Source: Hymenobacter setariae
Lineage (GTDB): Bacteria; Bacteroidota; Bacteroidia; Cytophagales; Hymenobacteraceae
Assembly: GCF_007713685.1 (NCBI RefSeq)
Contig: NZ_VMRJ01000002.1
Location: 806,001 to 870,000, forward strand
Direction of reading: 5' to 3'
DNA: 64,000 bases
Shown here: positions 34,186 to 42,356 of the stretch, one piece after another
How positions within the stretch are numbered: the stretch's first letter is position 1
How the letters are laid out: the number at the start of each line of letters is the position of its first letter
The notes under the pieces: generated by a model
What the model saw: only the letters and a program-made list of their open reading frames with translations
Told to the model about the DNA's origin: nothing
Database searches by the model: none
Translations under genes and position numbers: made by a program

Positions 34186-34779
34186 CTAGCAGCGCGCCAG
34201 CGTAAAGTGTAGGATGGCTGGCAGGGGCGGGCTTGTATCCCACAGATTGAATCGAAACCACGAGCGGCTCTCAGAGGCTGGCTCCTCGCCTAGCAGTCGA
34301 AAGCCGTGCGCACGGGCTACTTGCTGGGCCCGCACATTGTCCACGAAGCACCGGATGAGCAAGTGCGTCGCGCCTATTTGCTCAAACCCGAACCGAATGA
34401 TGGCACCTAGGGCTTCGCGGGCGTAGCCGTGGCCCTCGGCCTCGGCGGCCAAGTAGTAGCCTATTTCGGCTTGCCCGCCGCGCTGGGGCATTAGGCAAAT
34501 GTCGCCGAGGTAAGCCTGGGTCTGCTGGTGCCAGATGCCAAATACATAGAAGCGGCCGGTGCGCCAGTCGTGGGCGAAAGTTGCAAGCTGGCCAGGTGCC
34601 TCAGCCAGCGTGGGCACCGACCGGAGGCGGTCGGGAAATGACAGGCGCAAACGGTCGCGGCTCTCATCGAGTACCCGAAAGAATGCCGCCGCATCGCTGG
34701 CTTCGTAGGGGCGCAGGCGTAGCCGCGCCGTGTCGAGCACGCATAGTTTGGAGCCTAGGGGAGGAGAAGCAGCGAACAT
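34186..34779 (-). CDS. GNAT N-acetyltransferase (RimJ/RimL type)
   Basis: 197 residues from ATG 34779; a longer frame to 34824 is possible but less likely. LRLRPYEASDAAAFFRVL at the N-terminus, GDICLMPQRGGQAEIGYYL (about 106-124), the acetyl-CoA loop EGHGYAREAL and the late RCFVDNVRAQQVARAHGF are the RimJ/RimL pattern. Target unknown. 71 bases from the divergent SDR gene. Confidence 0.88.
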   Translation of the reverse strand: MFAASPPLGSKLCVLDTARLRLRPYEASDAAAFFRVLDESRDRLRLSFPDRLRSVPTLAEAPGQLATFAHDWRTGRFYVFGIWHQQTQAYLGDICLMPQRGGQAEIGYYLAAEAEGHGYAREALGAIIRFGFEQIGATHLLIRCFVDNVRAQQVARAHGFRLLGEEPASESRSWFRFNLWDTSPPLPAILHFTLARC

Positions 34780-34850
34780 GGAATAATGAATAACCCTCCG
34801 GCTAGGAAGCCAGTAAAGAAGCAAACTTCTCGTTTTTTTCTTTATTTCCT

Positions 34851-35738
34851 ATGAACAGACTACAAGGTAAAGTAGCCATCGTGACCGGAGGCGGCGCGGG
34901 CATCGGCGAGGCTATCGCCAAAAAATTTGCTAAAGAAGGTGCATCTGTGGTTGTAGCCGGCTTTCCGGAAGACCCCGTGCAGGCGGTAGTGAAGGAGATA
35001 ACGGCGGCTGGTGGCCGTGCGACGGCCTTCGAAGGTGATTTATCGAGCCAAGCGGTGGCGGAGGCCTGCGTGCAAACTGCTGTAGGGCAGTTTGGGCAGC
35101 TCGATATTTTGATAAACAACGCTGGCGCTTTCCCGGCGGCTACCGAGCTTGATGAGTATCCGGTAGAAGCTTTTGAATACATGGTAAAGAATAACATCTA
35201 TACTACGTTTCATATGAGCCGGGCCGCGCTACCCGAACTAAAGAAAACTCGCGGCAACATCGTAACGGCGGGCTCGGAAGCCGGGCATATGGGCGAGCCC
35301 ATGAACACGCCCTACGGCGGCACTAAAGGCTTTAACCATGCCTTCACCAAGGGCATTGCCACCGAGCAAGCAAAGTATGGCGTGCGGGCCAACTGCGTAG
35401 GGCCTGGCCCTATCGACACGGCCTGGACCCACAAGGAAACCGGCCCCATGACTTCTCAAATGGAGAAGCAAACAGTAGAAGGGGTACCTATGGGCCGCCG
35501 TGGTACTACCGAAGAGGTAGCTAACGTGTACCTATTCCTAGCTTCTGATGAGGCGAGCTACGTGACGGGGGCCATCTATTTTGTGGATGGGGGCGTTACC
35601 ATTTCTAAGAGCAGCTCGGGTGCCCAAGTACCCGCTGACCTTAAAAAGGAGCCGGCTGGCGAACTCGATATTCAGCACAGCAAAGACGGCCACACCGAGA
35701 TACGGCACGATGATGCAGGTAAAATGGTAGGTCATTAA
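34851..35738 (+). CDS. Short-chain dehydrogenase/reductase
   Basis: 295 residues. NAD(P)-binding TGGGAGIG at 12-19, NNAG at 89-92, catalytic Ser142, Tyr155 and Lys159 (YGGTK), and PGPIDTAW. The core ends near 255 with FVDGGVTIS; a hydrophilic 40-residue C-terminal tail rich in K, D, E and H follows and is unusual. Substrate unknown. Followed by a terminator. Confidence 0.9.
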   Translation: MNRLQGKVAIVTGGGAGIGEAIAKKFAKEGASVVVAGFPEDPVQAVVKEITAAGGRATAFEGDLSSQAVAEACVQTAVGQFGQLDILINNAGAFPAATELDEYPVEAFEYMVKNNIYTTFHMSRAALPELKKTRGNIVTAGSEAGHMGEPMNTPYGGTKGFNHAFTKGIATEQAKYGVRANCVGPGPIDTAWTHKETGPMTSQMEKQTVEGVPMGRRGTTEEVANVYLFLASDEASYVTGAIYFVDGGVTISKSSSGAQVPADLKKEPAGELDIQHSKDGHTEIRHDDAGKMVGH

Positions 35739-35767
35739 TCGACTAAGTTGCTGAGTTGATAAGATAG

Positions 35768-35797
35768 AAAAAGGCCACCCTGCTGGGTGGCCTTTTT
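35768..35797. terminator. Terminator after the SDR gene, possibly bidirectional
   Basis: AAAAAGGCCACCC and GGGTGGCCTTTTT around TGCT; A-run and T-run serve both directions. Confidence 0.87.
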
Positions 35798-35858
35798 TAG
35801 TTTGCAGTAGGAACGTAGCGTTTTCAACATGCGCTTAATCCAAACGCCCTTAGTTAGT

Positions 35859-36275
35859 TTAGACTGCGTATTGGCGGGGGCTACCTAGAGCCTGCTGTGT
35901 GCGCATAACATTGACTTGCCGGGCAGCTTCGTTGAAATACTCTAGTCGGCGAATTAGCATCTCCTTGGTGAGGACGCGGCCTTCGGGGGTGCGCATAATG
36001 GCGTGCTTGTCGGCCAAGATGCGCTGCATGGCAGCGAGCGTTTGGTCTTCGTGGCGCATAAACTGCTGCTGAAACTCGGCTAGGCGTGCCACGCCAGTTG
36101 CCGACAGCGTGAAGTGCTCGCCCGCGCCTTGGTTAAGCACCTCGCACAGCACGTACACTTCCAGCGGCAGGCTGGTTTCGAGGGTAGTGGTGCGCAGGTC
36201 GAGGCCCGCGGCCAAGGCATCGAGAATGATGCGCACATTGCGCTCAAATTGTTGGTAGTAGGCTTGGGCTTCCAT
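35859..36275 (-). CDS. Unknown helical protein, 138 residues
   Basis: No signal peptide or membrane helix. Almost entirely helical with heptads (ARLAEFQQQFMRHEDQTLAAM). No family recognised. It lies 83 bases downstream of moxR on the same strand and could share its transcript; an alternative start is not obvious. Confidence 0.65.
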   Translation of the reverse strand: MEAQAYYQQFERNVRIILDALAAGLDLRTTTLETSLPLEVYVLCEVLNQGAGEHFTLSATGVARLAEFQQQFMRHEDQTLAAMQRILADKHAIMRTPEGRVLTKEMLIRRLEYFNEAARQVNVMRTQQALGSPRQYAV

Positions 36276-36358
36276 GATGGGTGCTTGGTGTCAGCTACTT
36301 ATGGCCTAGGTTGGTAAAATGATTTTCGCCAAGCACTAAAGCTCTAAGCATTGCGCAC

Positions 36359-37324
36359 TTATAATAATTCTTTCACTATTTGCTCTATCGTCACACCTTC
36401 GGCTTCGGCCTTGAAGTTGCGTACGAGGCGGTGGCGGAGAATAGGCAAAGCTACGGCCCGCACGTCTTCGATATCGGGCGAGTATTTGCCAGTGAGCAGC
36501 GCGTTGCACTTGGCAGCCACAATAAGGTACTGGCTGGCCCTAGGTCCGGCGCCCCACTCCAGGAGTTGCTTGGCGCGCGGCGCAGCGCGCTCCCCGTTGG
36601 GGCGCGTTTTGTGCACAAGGCTTACTGCGTATTCCACTACGTTATCGGCCACGGGCACGCGGCGCACCAAGGCTTGGTAGGCCTGGATATCATCGGAATG
36701 CAACACCTTGCTCACTACTGGCTTGCGGTCCGAAGTGGTGTTCTTCACGATGTTCAACTCCTCCTGGTAGCTCGGGTAGCCTAGCTCAATGTTGAACATA
36801 AAGCGGTCGAGCTGCGCTTCGGGTAGCGGGTACGTACCTTCTTGCTCAATTGGGTTTTGGGTAGCCAGCACAAAGAATGGGCGTGCCAGTGGGTAGCGTT
36901 GCCCGGCTACCGTCACGGCATATTCCTGCATGCTTTCCAGCAGCGCCGCCTGAGTCTTGGGCGGGGTGCGGTTGATTTCGTCGGCCAGAATGATATTGGA
37001 GAATATCGGCCCTTTTACAAATTGAAAGTCACGCTGCTGCGTCAGCGTTTCCGAGCCCACAATATCAGAGGGCATCAGGTCAGGCGTGAACTGAATGCGG
37101 TTGAAGGAAAGGTCGAGCGAGTCGGCAATCGTCTGGATAAGCAGCGTTTTGGCGAGCCCTGGCACTCCTACTAGCAAGCAGTGGCCTTGTGCGAACACGG
37201 CCGTGAGTACTAGCCGCACCACTTCTTCTTGCCCTACAATTACTTTCCCAATTTCTTGGCGCAGCTGCTGATAAGCACGGGTGAGCGAGTCGGCAGCTTC
37301 TTTATCGTTTTGAAATTGAGCCAT
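36359..37324 (-). CDS. MoxR-family AAA+ ATPase
   Basis: 321 residues. Walker A GVPGLAKT (53-60), Walker B with ILADEINRTPPKTQAALLE, and sensor region ATQNPIEQEGTYPLPEAQ are diagnostic of the AAA_3/MoxR group. These act as chaperones that insert cofactors or activate complexes, normally beside a DUF58 and von Willebrand A-domain protein. Neither adjoins it here on either side. Downstream is a 138-residue unknown; upstream is a periplasmic isomerase. Confidence 0.93.
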   Translation of the reverse strand: MAQFQNDKEAADSLTRAYQQLRQEIGKVIVGQEEVVRLVLTAVFAQGHCLLVGVPGLAKTLLIQTIADSLDLSFNRIQFTPDLMPSDIVGSETLTQQRDFQFVKGPIFSNIILADEINRTPPKTQAALLESMQEYAVTVAGQRYPLARPFFVLATQNPIEQEGTYPLPEAQLDRFMFNIELGYPSYQEELNIVKNTTSDRKPVVSKVLHSDDIQAYQALVRRVPVADNVVEYAVSLVHKTRPNGERAAPRAKQLLEWGAGPRASQYLIVAAKCNALLTGKYSPDIEDVRAVALPILRHRLVRNFKAEAEGVTIEQIVKELL

Positions 37325-37351
37325 TAGCTAAAATACTTCTGGTAAATGAGG

Positions 37352-37400
37352 TAGTGCCCCTAGGTCACTCGATACAGGAGCAAGCGACCTAGGAGCACTA
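37352..37400. repeat. Inverted repeat in the moxR-surA gap with CCTAGG in both arms
   Basis: 15-base arms (37352-37366 and 37386-37400) with one mismatch, each containing CCTAGGTC or its complement, loop 19 bases. Possible terminator of the isomerase gene, but no T-run. Confidence 0.55.
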
Positions 37401-37409
37401 TAAGGTTTG

Positions 37410-38801
37410 TTACTCGGTGCTGGCAGTCAAAACTTTGCACGAGTCGTATTCTGGTGCTACCTCCAGGTATACGGTATTTCGGTTCTTATCGTACCACTCA
37501 TCCAAGGCCCGGCTTTTCTTCTGAGCCAGCGCCGCCTGCGAAATTTTTTGATAGTCGTCGGTCAGGTTAGCTTGGTGCGGCGGAATGTTCGACTTGAGGT
37601 AGAGAATGCGCATGGCGTCCTTGCCGTCGTCGGTGCGGTAGGGGAGGGGCGGGGTGATATGGCCCACCTTCATGGTGTCGATAGTGAAGAAGATGGCCGG
37701 GTCGAGCTTATCGAGCGGGAGGCGCGAGCCGCCGTCTTGACGGTTGGCCAGCAGGCCACCGTTGGCGCTGCTCATCTTATCGTCGCTATACTCCTTGGCT
37801 GCTTTGGCAAACGAGATGCTGTCGCTCAAAATCTGGCGGCGAATCTTAGCCAGCTTAGCAGCCGAGGCGCTTACATCGGTAGTGCCAGTAGCTGGCTTCA
37901 GCAAAATGTGGCGTGTGGAGTAAGACTCACCTTTGCGCTCGATGAGCTGAATGAGGTGGAAGCCGAATTGCGACTCGACTACTGGCGATAGTTGGCCAGG
38001 CTCGAGCTTGCGGGCAGCAGCTTCATAAGGTGGCACTAGCTCGCCACGTTTAAAGAAGCCTAGGTAGCCACCTTCCACGGCAGAGCCGGGGTCTTGCGAA
38101 AACTCTTTAGCCAGTGTCTCAAATTTTTCGCCGGCCAAAATGCGAGCCCGCAGGTCGTTGAGCTTGGCGATAGCTGCCTGCTTGGCCTCATCGTTTACCT
38201 GGGCAGGTATAACTATCTGACCTACTTCTACTTCAGTGGAAAAATAAGGTACGCTATCCTTAGGTACCTTCTCGAAATACTCTTTTACTTCGCGCGGCGT
38301 CACGGCTACCTTGCCCGCAATCTTGTCTTGCATTTCCTGCTGCACCAGCTGGTCGCGCACTTGGCCGCGGAGGTCTTCCTTAAGCGCACGTACCGATTTA
38401 TTGTACAGCTCTTCCAGCTTCTTCTCAGAGCCTATTTGCTGCACGAAGTAAGCCATGCGGCGGTCTAGCTCCGAATTTACCCGCTGGTCGGTTACGGTAA
38501 CGGAGTCAACCTCGGCCCGTGCAAGCATGAGACGATTCAGCACCAGGCTCTGCAAAATTTTGCATTTCAAGTCGGGTGGGAGTGGCTTGCCCTGAGCACG
38601 CGCTACTTCCTGGCCATAAATATTTTCGACCTCTGAGCGCAGCACTATCTGGTTGTCTACCTTCACAATAATGCCATCTACCAGCTCTTGGCCGCGCGGG
38701 CGGCTAATGCCAAGCTGGGCCTGGCTGGTGTGCGGCACCGCTAGCAGGGAGAATAAAGCCAGAATAGCGAGCGTAGGCAGACGCTTAAGGATGAGTTGCA
38801 T
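37410..38801 (-). CDS. SurA-like periplasmic peptidyl-prolyl isomerase
   Basis: 463 residues; signal peptide (1-29, ending HTSQAQ). A SurA_N-type helical segment (about 40-170, DGIIVKVDNQIVLRSEVE) precedes two PpiC/rotamase domains, the first with EFSQDPGSAVEGGYLGFF (about 223-240), the second with EYSDDKMSSANGGLL. It folds outer-membrane proteins in the periplasm. Immediately downstream of another isomerase (122-base gap). Confidence 0.93.
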   Translation of the reverse strand: MQLILKRLPTLAILALFSLLAVPHTSQAQLGISRPRGQELVDGIIVKVDNQIVLRSEVENIYGQEVARAQGKPLPPDLKCKILQSLVLNRLMLARAEVDSVTVTDQRVNSELDRRMAYFVQQIGSEKKLEELYNKSVRALKEDLRGQVRDQLVQQEMQDKIAGKVAVTPREVKEYFEKVPKDSVPYFSTEVEVGQIVIPAQVNDEAKQAAIAKLNDLRARILAGEKFETLAKEFSQDPGSAVEGGYLGFFKRGELVPPYEAAARKLEPGQLSPVVESQFGFHLIQLIERKGESYSTRHILLKPATGTTDVSASAAKLAKIRRQILSDSISFAKAAKEYSDDKMSSANGGLLANRQDGGSRLPLDKLDPAIFFTIDTMKVGHITPPLPYRTDDGKDAMRILYLKSNIPPHQANLTDDYQKISQAALAQKKSRALDEWYDKNRNTVYLEVAPEYDSCKVLTASTE

Positions 38802-38923
38802 AAACTAAAGAGCCACAGAAGGGGCAAATGGTTGCCGGGTGTGCGGCCGTAACGCGAGTGAGCGGTAAGAAAATCCGTTTCGTTCTTGAAATTAACAAGA
38901 AGCAAAACGACAGAACTAATCTT

Positions 38924-41299
38924 TTATTTGGTAACCAGTTTATTGACCTCTGCCTCGTTGACTTGCACTGGATATTGCTGACGGAGTTGTTCAATCCACT
39001 GCTTTTCGAGGTAGTTCTGGTAATCGCTAGTGGCTTGGCCACGGGCATCGCTAAGGGCCTTGGGGCCAGCGGGTAACGATTGCTGTACCACAACAGCATA
39101 GTAGCGGCCATCGCGTTGCATCGTGTAGGTGCCGGCTGGGCGCGTGAGGTAGTCGTCCATCACCTTATTGTCACCCTTCTGGAACGTGCGCTGCTGAATT
39201 TGCACCGCCAATGGATTTTGAGCATTCAAGCTGGCCTCCAATACGTTCGTAGCACTACTATACAGCGCAATACGTGTGTCGCCATCAGCAGTGGCAGCGG
39301 TGGCGGGTGCTACCGATACGCGGCGGCGCTCTAGTTTACCGGTTTTCACTAGGTAGTCTACAGTGGCAGCGGCGCGCTGGCGGGCTAGGGCTGGGCTCTC
39401 GCCACGCTTGATATGGCCGGCCACAGTAGCTGTGAGGGCGGTGTCTTGGTCCATGCGCTTCGCTAGGTCGCTAAGCACGGCTGTGCCATTGGTGCTTCCT
39501 AGGGTAGCAGTACCAGGCTTGAAATGTACCAGCGCTGTGCCGGCCCGTCCAGCTACGGGGTAGCGGCGGGTAGCCAGCTCGCGCTGAGCACGAGCCAACA
39601 GCTTAGGCGTAGCGGCCGAGATAACCGTACCTCGTGCCCGCTGCCCAAACTGATAGTTGGCTTGGTGGGCTAAAAAGAACTTGCGCAACCCAGTCGTGTC
39701 CTCAATGGCCTTGCTCCACACCTTCTCATCCATGAGCTGGAACAATAGAATACCATCGCGATACTCTTTTACGAGCATGCGATAGTCTTCATATTTGGTG
39801 TCAAGGCTGTTCTTCTCAAACTCGGTTAGGCTCTGGTCTACGTACTGGTCGTAGAGCTGCTGCATAGCAAACGCCGGCTGCGCTGTAGGACGCGGGCGCT
39901 GGTTTTGCTGTACGTAGGCAAGGAAATCGCTTACTAGGTAAGGCTTGCCCTTGATAGTAAATAGCGGCTGCTTATCGCTGGCTTTGGTAGCATTTTTTGA
40001 AGGCTTGGCAGTGCTAGCCATTAGGGCCGTAGGGTTGAATTTGAAGCGTCCTTTTACCAAGGCTGTATCGGCTTGGGCAAAAGCTAGATTCTTGCCGGCT
40101 GGGTTTTCCACAAACTGGTCTTCCTGGCGAATGCGCTTCAGGAACGCCGTGCGATTCAGCTCTGAGCGTGAGTCTTTAGCTACTTTGCTTTTAAGGGTGG
40201 GCTCTAGGGTAGCGAAAGAGGGTACTGGCTGCTTCTCCACTAGCCGGATGATGTGCCAGCCATAAGGAGTTTGCACTGGGGCCGAAATGTCGCCGGGCTT
40301 TTGCAGCTTGAATGCTACCTCCTCAAACGACGGAATCATGCGGCCCGTGCCAAAGGGCGGCAGCTCGCCACCATTGGCCGCCGAGCCCGCATCTTCCGAA
40401 AACTGCGCGACAAGCTTGTTCCAGTTCTCGCCCTTGCGCAGGCGGCCGTAGAGTTCGTTGATTTTTTTATGGGCGGTAGTCGAGTCAGCCTTAGGGGCCT
40501 GCGGCGTTACGCGTACCATGAGGTGCGCCACTTTAATCTCGCCCTGGGCTGCCCGGCGGTCGTTGACCTTAATGATGTGATAGCCAAAGCGCGTGCGAAT
40601 AGGCTGGCTTACCTGGCCTACCGGCGTTAGGTAAGCAGCCGTTTCAAATGGATACACCATCTGCATCGACGTGAAGTAGCCGAGTTTGCCGCCGTTTTCT
40701 TTGGCCGAGGGGTCTTCGCTGGTGTTACTCGCTACAGTGCTAAAGTCCTCGCCGCCATTCGTGACGCGCTGCCGCAGCGTATTGATTTTCTGATACGCGA
40801 TAACCGTATCGGTGGGGCTGGCATCGGGGGCCACCCGAATGAGAATGTGCGAGGCATTTACCTCCTGGCTCATGCGGCTGTAGGCTTCGCGCACCAGCTG
40901 GTCGGTCACACCCTTTTCGGTGAGGTAGGGCTGGGCGAGCTGCTGCCGGTAGCCGTCGAGCTCGCGACGGAAGGCCTGCGTAGTATCAAGACCACGCTTT
41001 TCCGCATCTAGCACCTTCAGCCGGAAGTTTGTGTAAAGCGTGAGGTAGTCGGTCACGCTTTGGCGAGTGCCATAGTCGGGCGCGGTTCCGTTGTTTTTCT
41101 TGTAGACGTACCCAAACTCACTAGCCGGAACCCGGTAAGTGCCTAGCGTTTCGATAGCGGGACCACTATCCTGCTGGGCGGCAGCCGAGCCAGTGAGTGC
41201 CGTAGTCGCAGCAGCAGTGGTAGGTTTGCTGGTCTGGCAAGCAGCCAGCTGCAACAGCGTGGCGGCAGCAGCGCCGGCCAGCGGAAGGCGTAAATGCAT
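38924..41299 (-). CDS. Lipoprotein peptidyl-prolyl isomerase with OmpA-like segment
   Basis: 791 residues from ATG 41299 (MHLRLPLAG); a longer frame to 41362 lacks a signal sequence. Lipobox LAAC makes Cys21 a lipoprotein anchor. Two PpiC rotamase domains are seen: NASHILIRV followed by NTSEDPSAKENGGKLGYF, and VAHLMVRV followed by FSEDAGSAANGGELPPF. Residues about 590-663 resemble an OmpA-like peptidoglycan-binding domain (VAGHIKRGE, ARQRAAATVDYLVKTGKL) with key Asp replaced by Lys. A C-terminal part then resembles parvulin-end helices. It probably anchors to the outer membrane and works with the SurA-like protein. Length is well above normal for PpiC proteins. Confidence 0.85.
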   Translation of the reverse strand: MHLRLPLAGAAAATLLQLAACQTSKPTTAAATTALTGSAAAQQDSGPAIETLGTYRVPASEFGYVYKKNNGTAPDYGTRQSVTDYLTLYTNFRLKVLDAEKRGLDTTQAFRRELDGYRQQLAQPYLTEKGVTDQLVREAYSRMSQEVNASHILIRVAPDASPTDTVIAYQKINTLRQRVTNGGEDFSTVASNTSEDPSAKENGGKLGYFTSMQMVYPFETAAYLTPVGQVSQPIRTRFGYHIIKVNDRRAAQGEIKVAHLMVRVTPQAPKADSTTAHKKINELYGRLRKGENWNKLVAQFSEDAGSAANGGELPPFGTGRMIPSFEEVAFKLQKPGDISAPVQTPYGWHIIRLVEKQPVPSFATLEPTLKSKVAKDSRSELNRTAFLKRIRQEDQFVENPAGKNLAFAQADTALVKGRFKFNPTALMASTAKPSKNATKASDKQPLFTIKGKPYLVSDFLAYVQQNQRPRPTAQPAFAMQQLYDQYVDQSLTEFEKNSLDTKYEDYRMLVKEYRDGILLFQLMDEKVWSKAIEDTTGLRKFFLAHQANYQFGQRARGTVISAATPKLLARAQRELATRRYPVAGRAGTALVHFKPGTATLGSTNGTAVLSDLAKRMDQDTALTATVAGHIKRGESPALARQRAAATVDYLVKTGKLERRRVSVAPATAATADGDTRIALYSSATNVLEASLNAQNPLAVQIQQRTFQKGDNKVMDDYLTRPAGTYTMQRDGRYYAVVVQQSLPAGPKALSDARGQATSDYQNYLEKQWIEQLRQQYPVQVNEAEVNKLVTK

Positions 41300-41425
41300 A
41301 GAAAGAGTAAGCGGAATCAGCCCAATAAGGTCAGAAGTTTGCTCCCAACGCAATGGACACAATGCTGGTGCAATTTTACGAAGAAAAAAGCGGGGATAGG
41401 CTGAAGCGGAGAATCGAATAAAAAA

Positions 41426-41470
41426 TGGGGAGAATAAGTGAAAGATTTTCTTCTTCCCTTATTCTCCCCA
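41426..41470 (-). terminator. Terminator of the RsbW-like gene
   Basis: Arms TGGGGAGAATAAG and CTTATTCTCCCCA, 13 bases, 19-base loop; on the minus strand a T-run follows. Confidence 0.75.
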
Positions 41471-41491
41471 CCTAGGTGATAATAGCTTACG

Positions 41492-41908
41492 CTAGCCAAG
41501 CGTCTTGCTCAGGTGACAGACGGTATGGGCATCGCGCTCAAAAAACTCTACCTGGTCCATGATGCGCGATACCAGGGCCATGCCCATACCACCCCGGCGG
41601 CCTTGCCGGATGTACTCGCGCATATCAGGGTTGGGAGCTACCGAAGACGGAATGAAGATGGTGTGGCCTTGGTCCTCGATTTCTATATCGAGGCGGTGCT
41701 CAGTAAGGGCCAGCATCAGGTCCAAAAATTGGTTAGCGTCCTCCCCATTGGCATGGATGATGAAGTTAGCCACTACTTCATCTACGGCTAGCACTACCTG
41801 GTTAACAATAACATCGTTGCGATGCCCTGCCATCAGAAAACTGCGCACGAAGTCGCGCACCTGCTGGAGGTTGTGGCGCGAACAAGCAATGCGAAGGTGG
41901 CTAGTCAT
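41492..41908 (-). CDS. RsbW-like serine kinase / anti-sigma factor (HATPase)
   Basis: 138 residues. N-box DEVVANFIIHANG (about 43-55) and the glycine box QGRRGGMGMALVSRI mark a GHKL-type HATPase_c_2 protein. In partner switching it phosphorylates a STAS protein and binds its target. The STAS and PP2C genes lie just upstream on the same strand, so it belongs to a classic three-part module. The target cannot be seen here. Confidence 0.88.
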   Translation of the reverse strand: MTSHLRIACSRHNLQQVRDFVRSFLMAGHRNDVIVNQVVLAVDEVVANFIIHANGEDANQFLDLMLALTEHRLDIEIEDQGHTIFIPSSVAPNPDMREYIRQGRRGGMGMALVSRIMDQVEFFERDAHTVCHLSKTLG

Positions 41909-41914
41909 GGACGT

Positions 41915-41999
41915 TGATGATTAAGAATCAGGAGTAGAGAGTAAAGAGGTAAGAGGTGACCAAATGTCCATTCTTAACTCCCGACTCTCAACTCTTAAT
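41915..41999. repeat. Heptamer-repeat inverted element
   Basis: Purine-rich 7-base units of the type AAGAGTN on the + strand (41915-41956) meet pyrimidine-rich complementary units (41968-41999) head to head, between the RsbW and STAS genes. Confidence 0.5.
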
Positions 42000-42005
42000 T
42001 TCTTA

Positions 42006-42335
42006 CTAAGCGGCTTGGGCCTCTTGCTCGGTAGGAACAATATTCATTAACGAATCGAGGCCAAGAATCTCGAATACGTTGAACACCTTCTCTTGCATGT
42101 TGAAGAATACTAATTTCACGTCGGAATCTTGCAAGCGTTGCAGGTGCGAGATAAATACCCCTAGGCCTGCCGAGGAGATATAGCTCAGACGCTGGCAATC
42201 AACGAGTACCTTACGGTAGTTTAGTATCTCTGGCTTGTTAAGCTCAGCGTCGAGCACAACAGCAGAAGAGGCATCTAGCTCACCGTCAAGAACGAGGGTG
42301 AGGGTATCGGTGGTGGTGTGCGTCGTTACTTTCAT
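42006..42335 (-). CDS. STAS-domain anti-sigma factor antagonist
   Basis: 109 residues, one STAS domain. LDGELDASSAVVLDAEL and DCQRLSYISSAGLGVF (47-62) with phosphoacceptor Ser54 or Ser55. When dephosphorylated by PP2C it releases the RsbW target. 21 bases from the PP2C gene. Confidence 0.9.
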   Translation of the reverse strand: MKVTTHTTTDTLTLVLDGELDASSAVVLDAELNKPEILNYRKVLVDCQRLSYISSAGLGVFISHLQRLQDSDVKLVFFNMQEKVFNVFEILGLDSLMNIVPTEQEAQAA

Positions 42336-42356
42336 AATAGAGCCCCATACGTAGGG

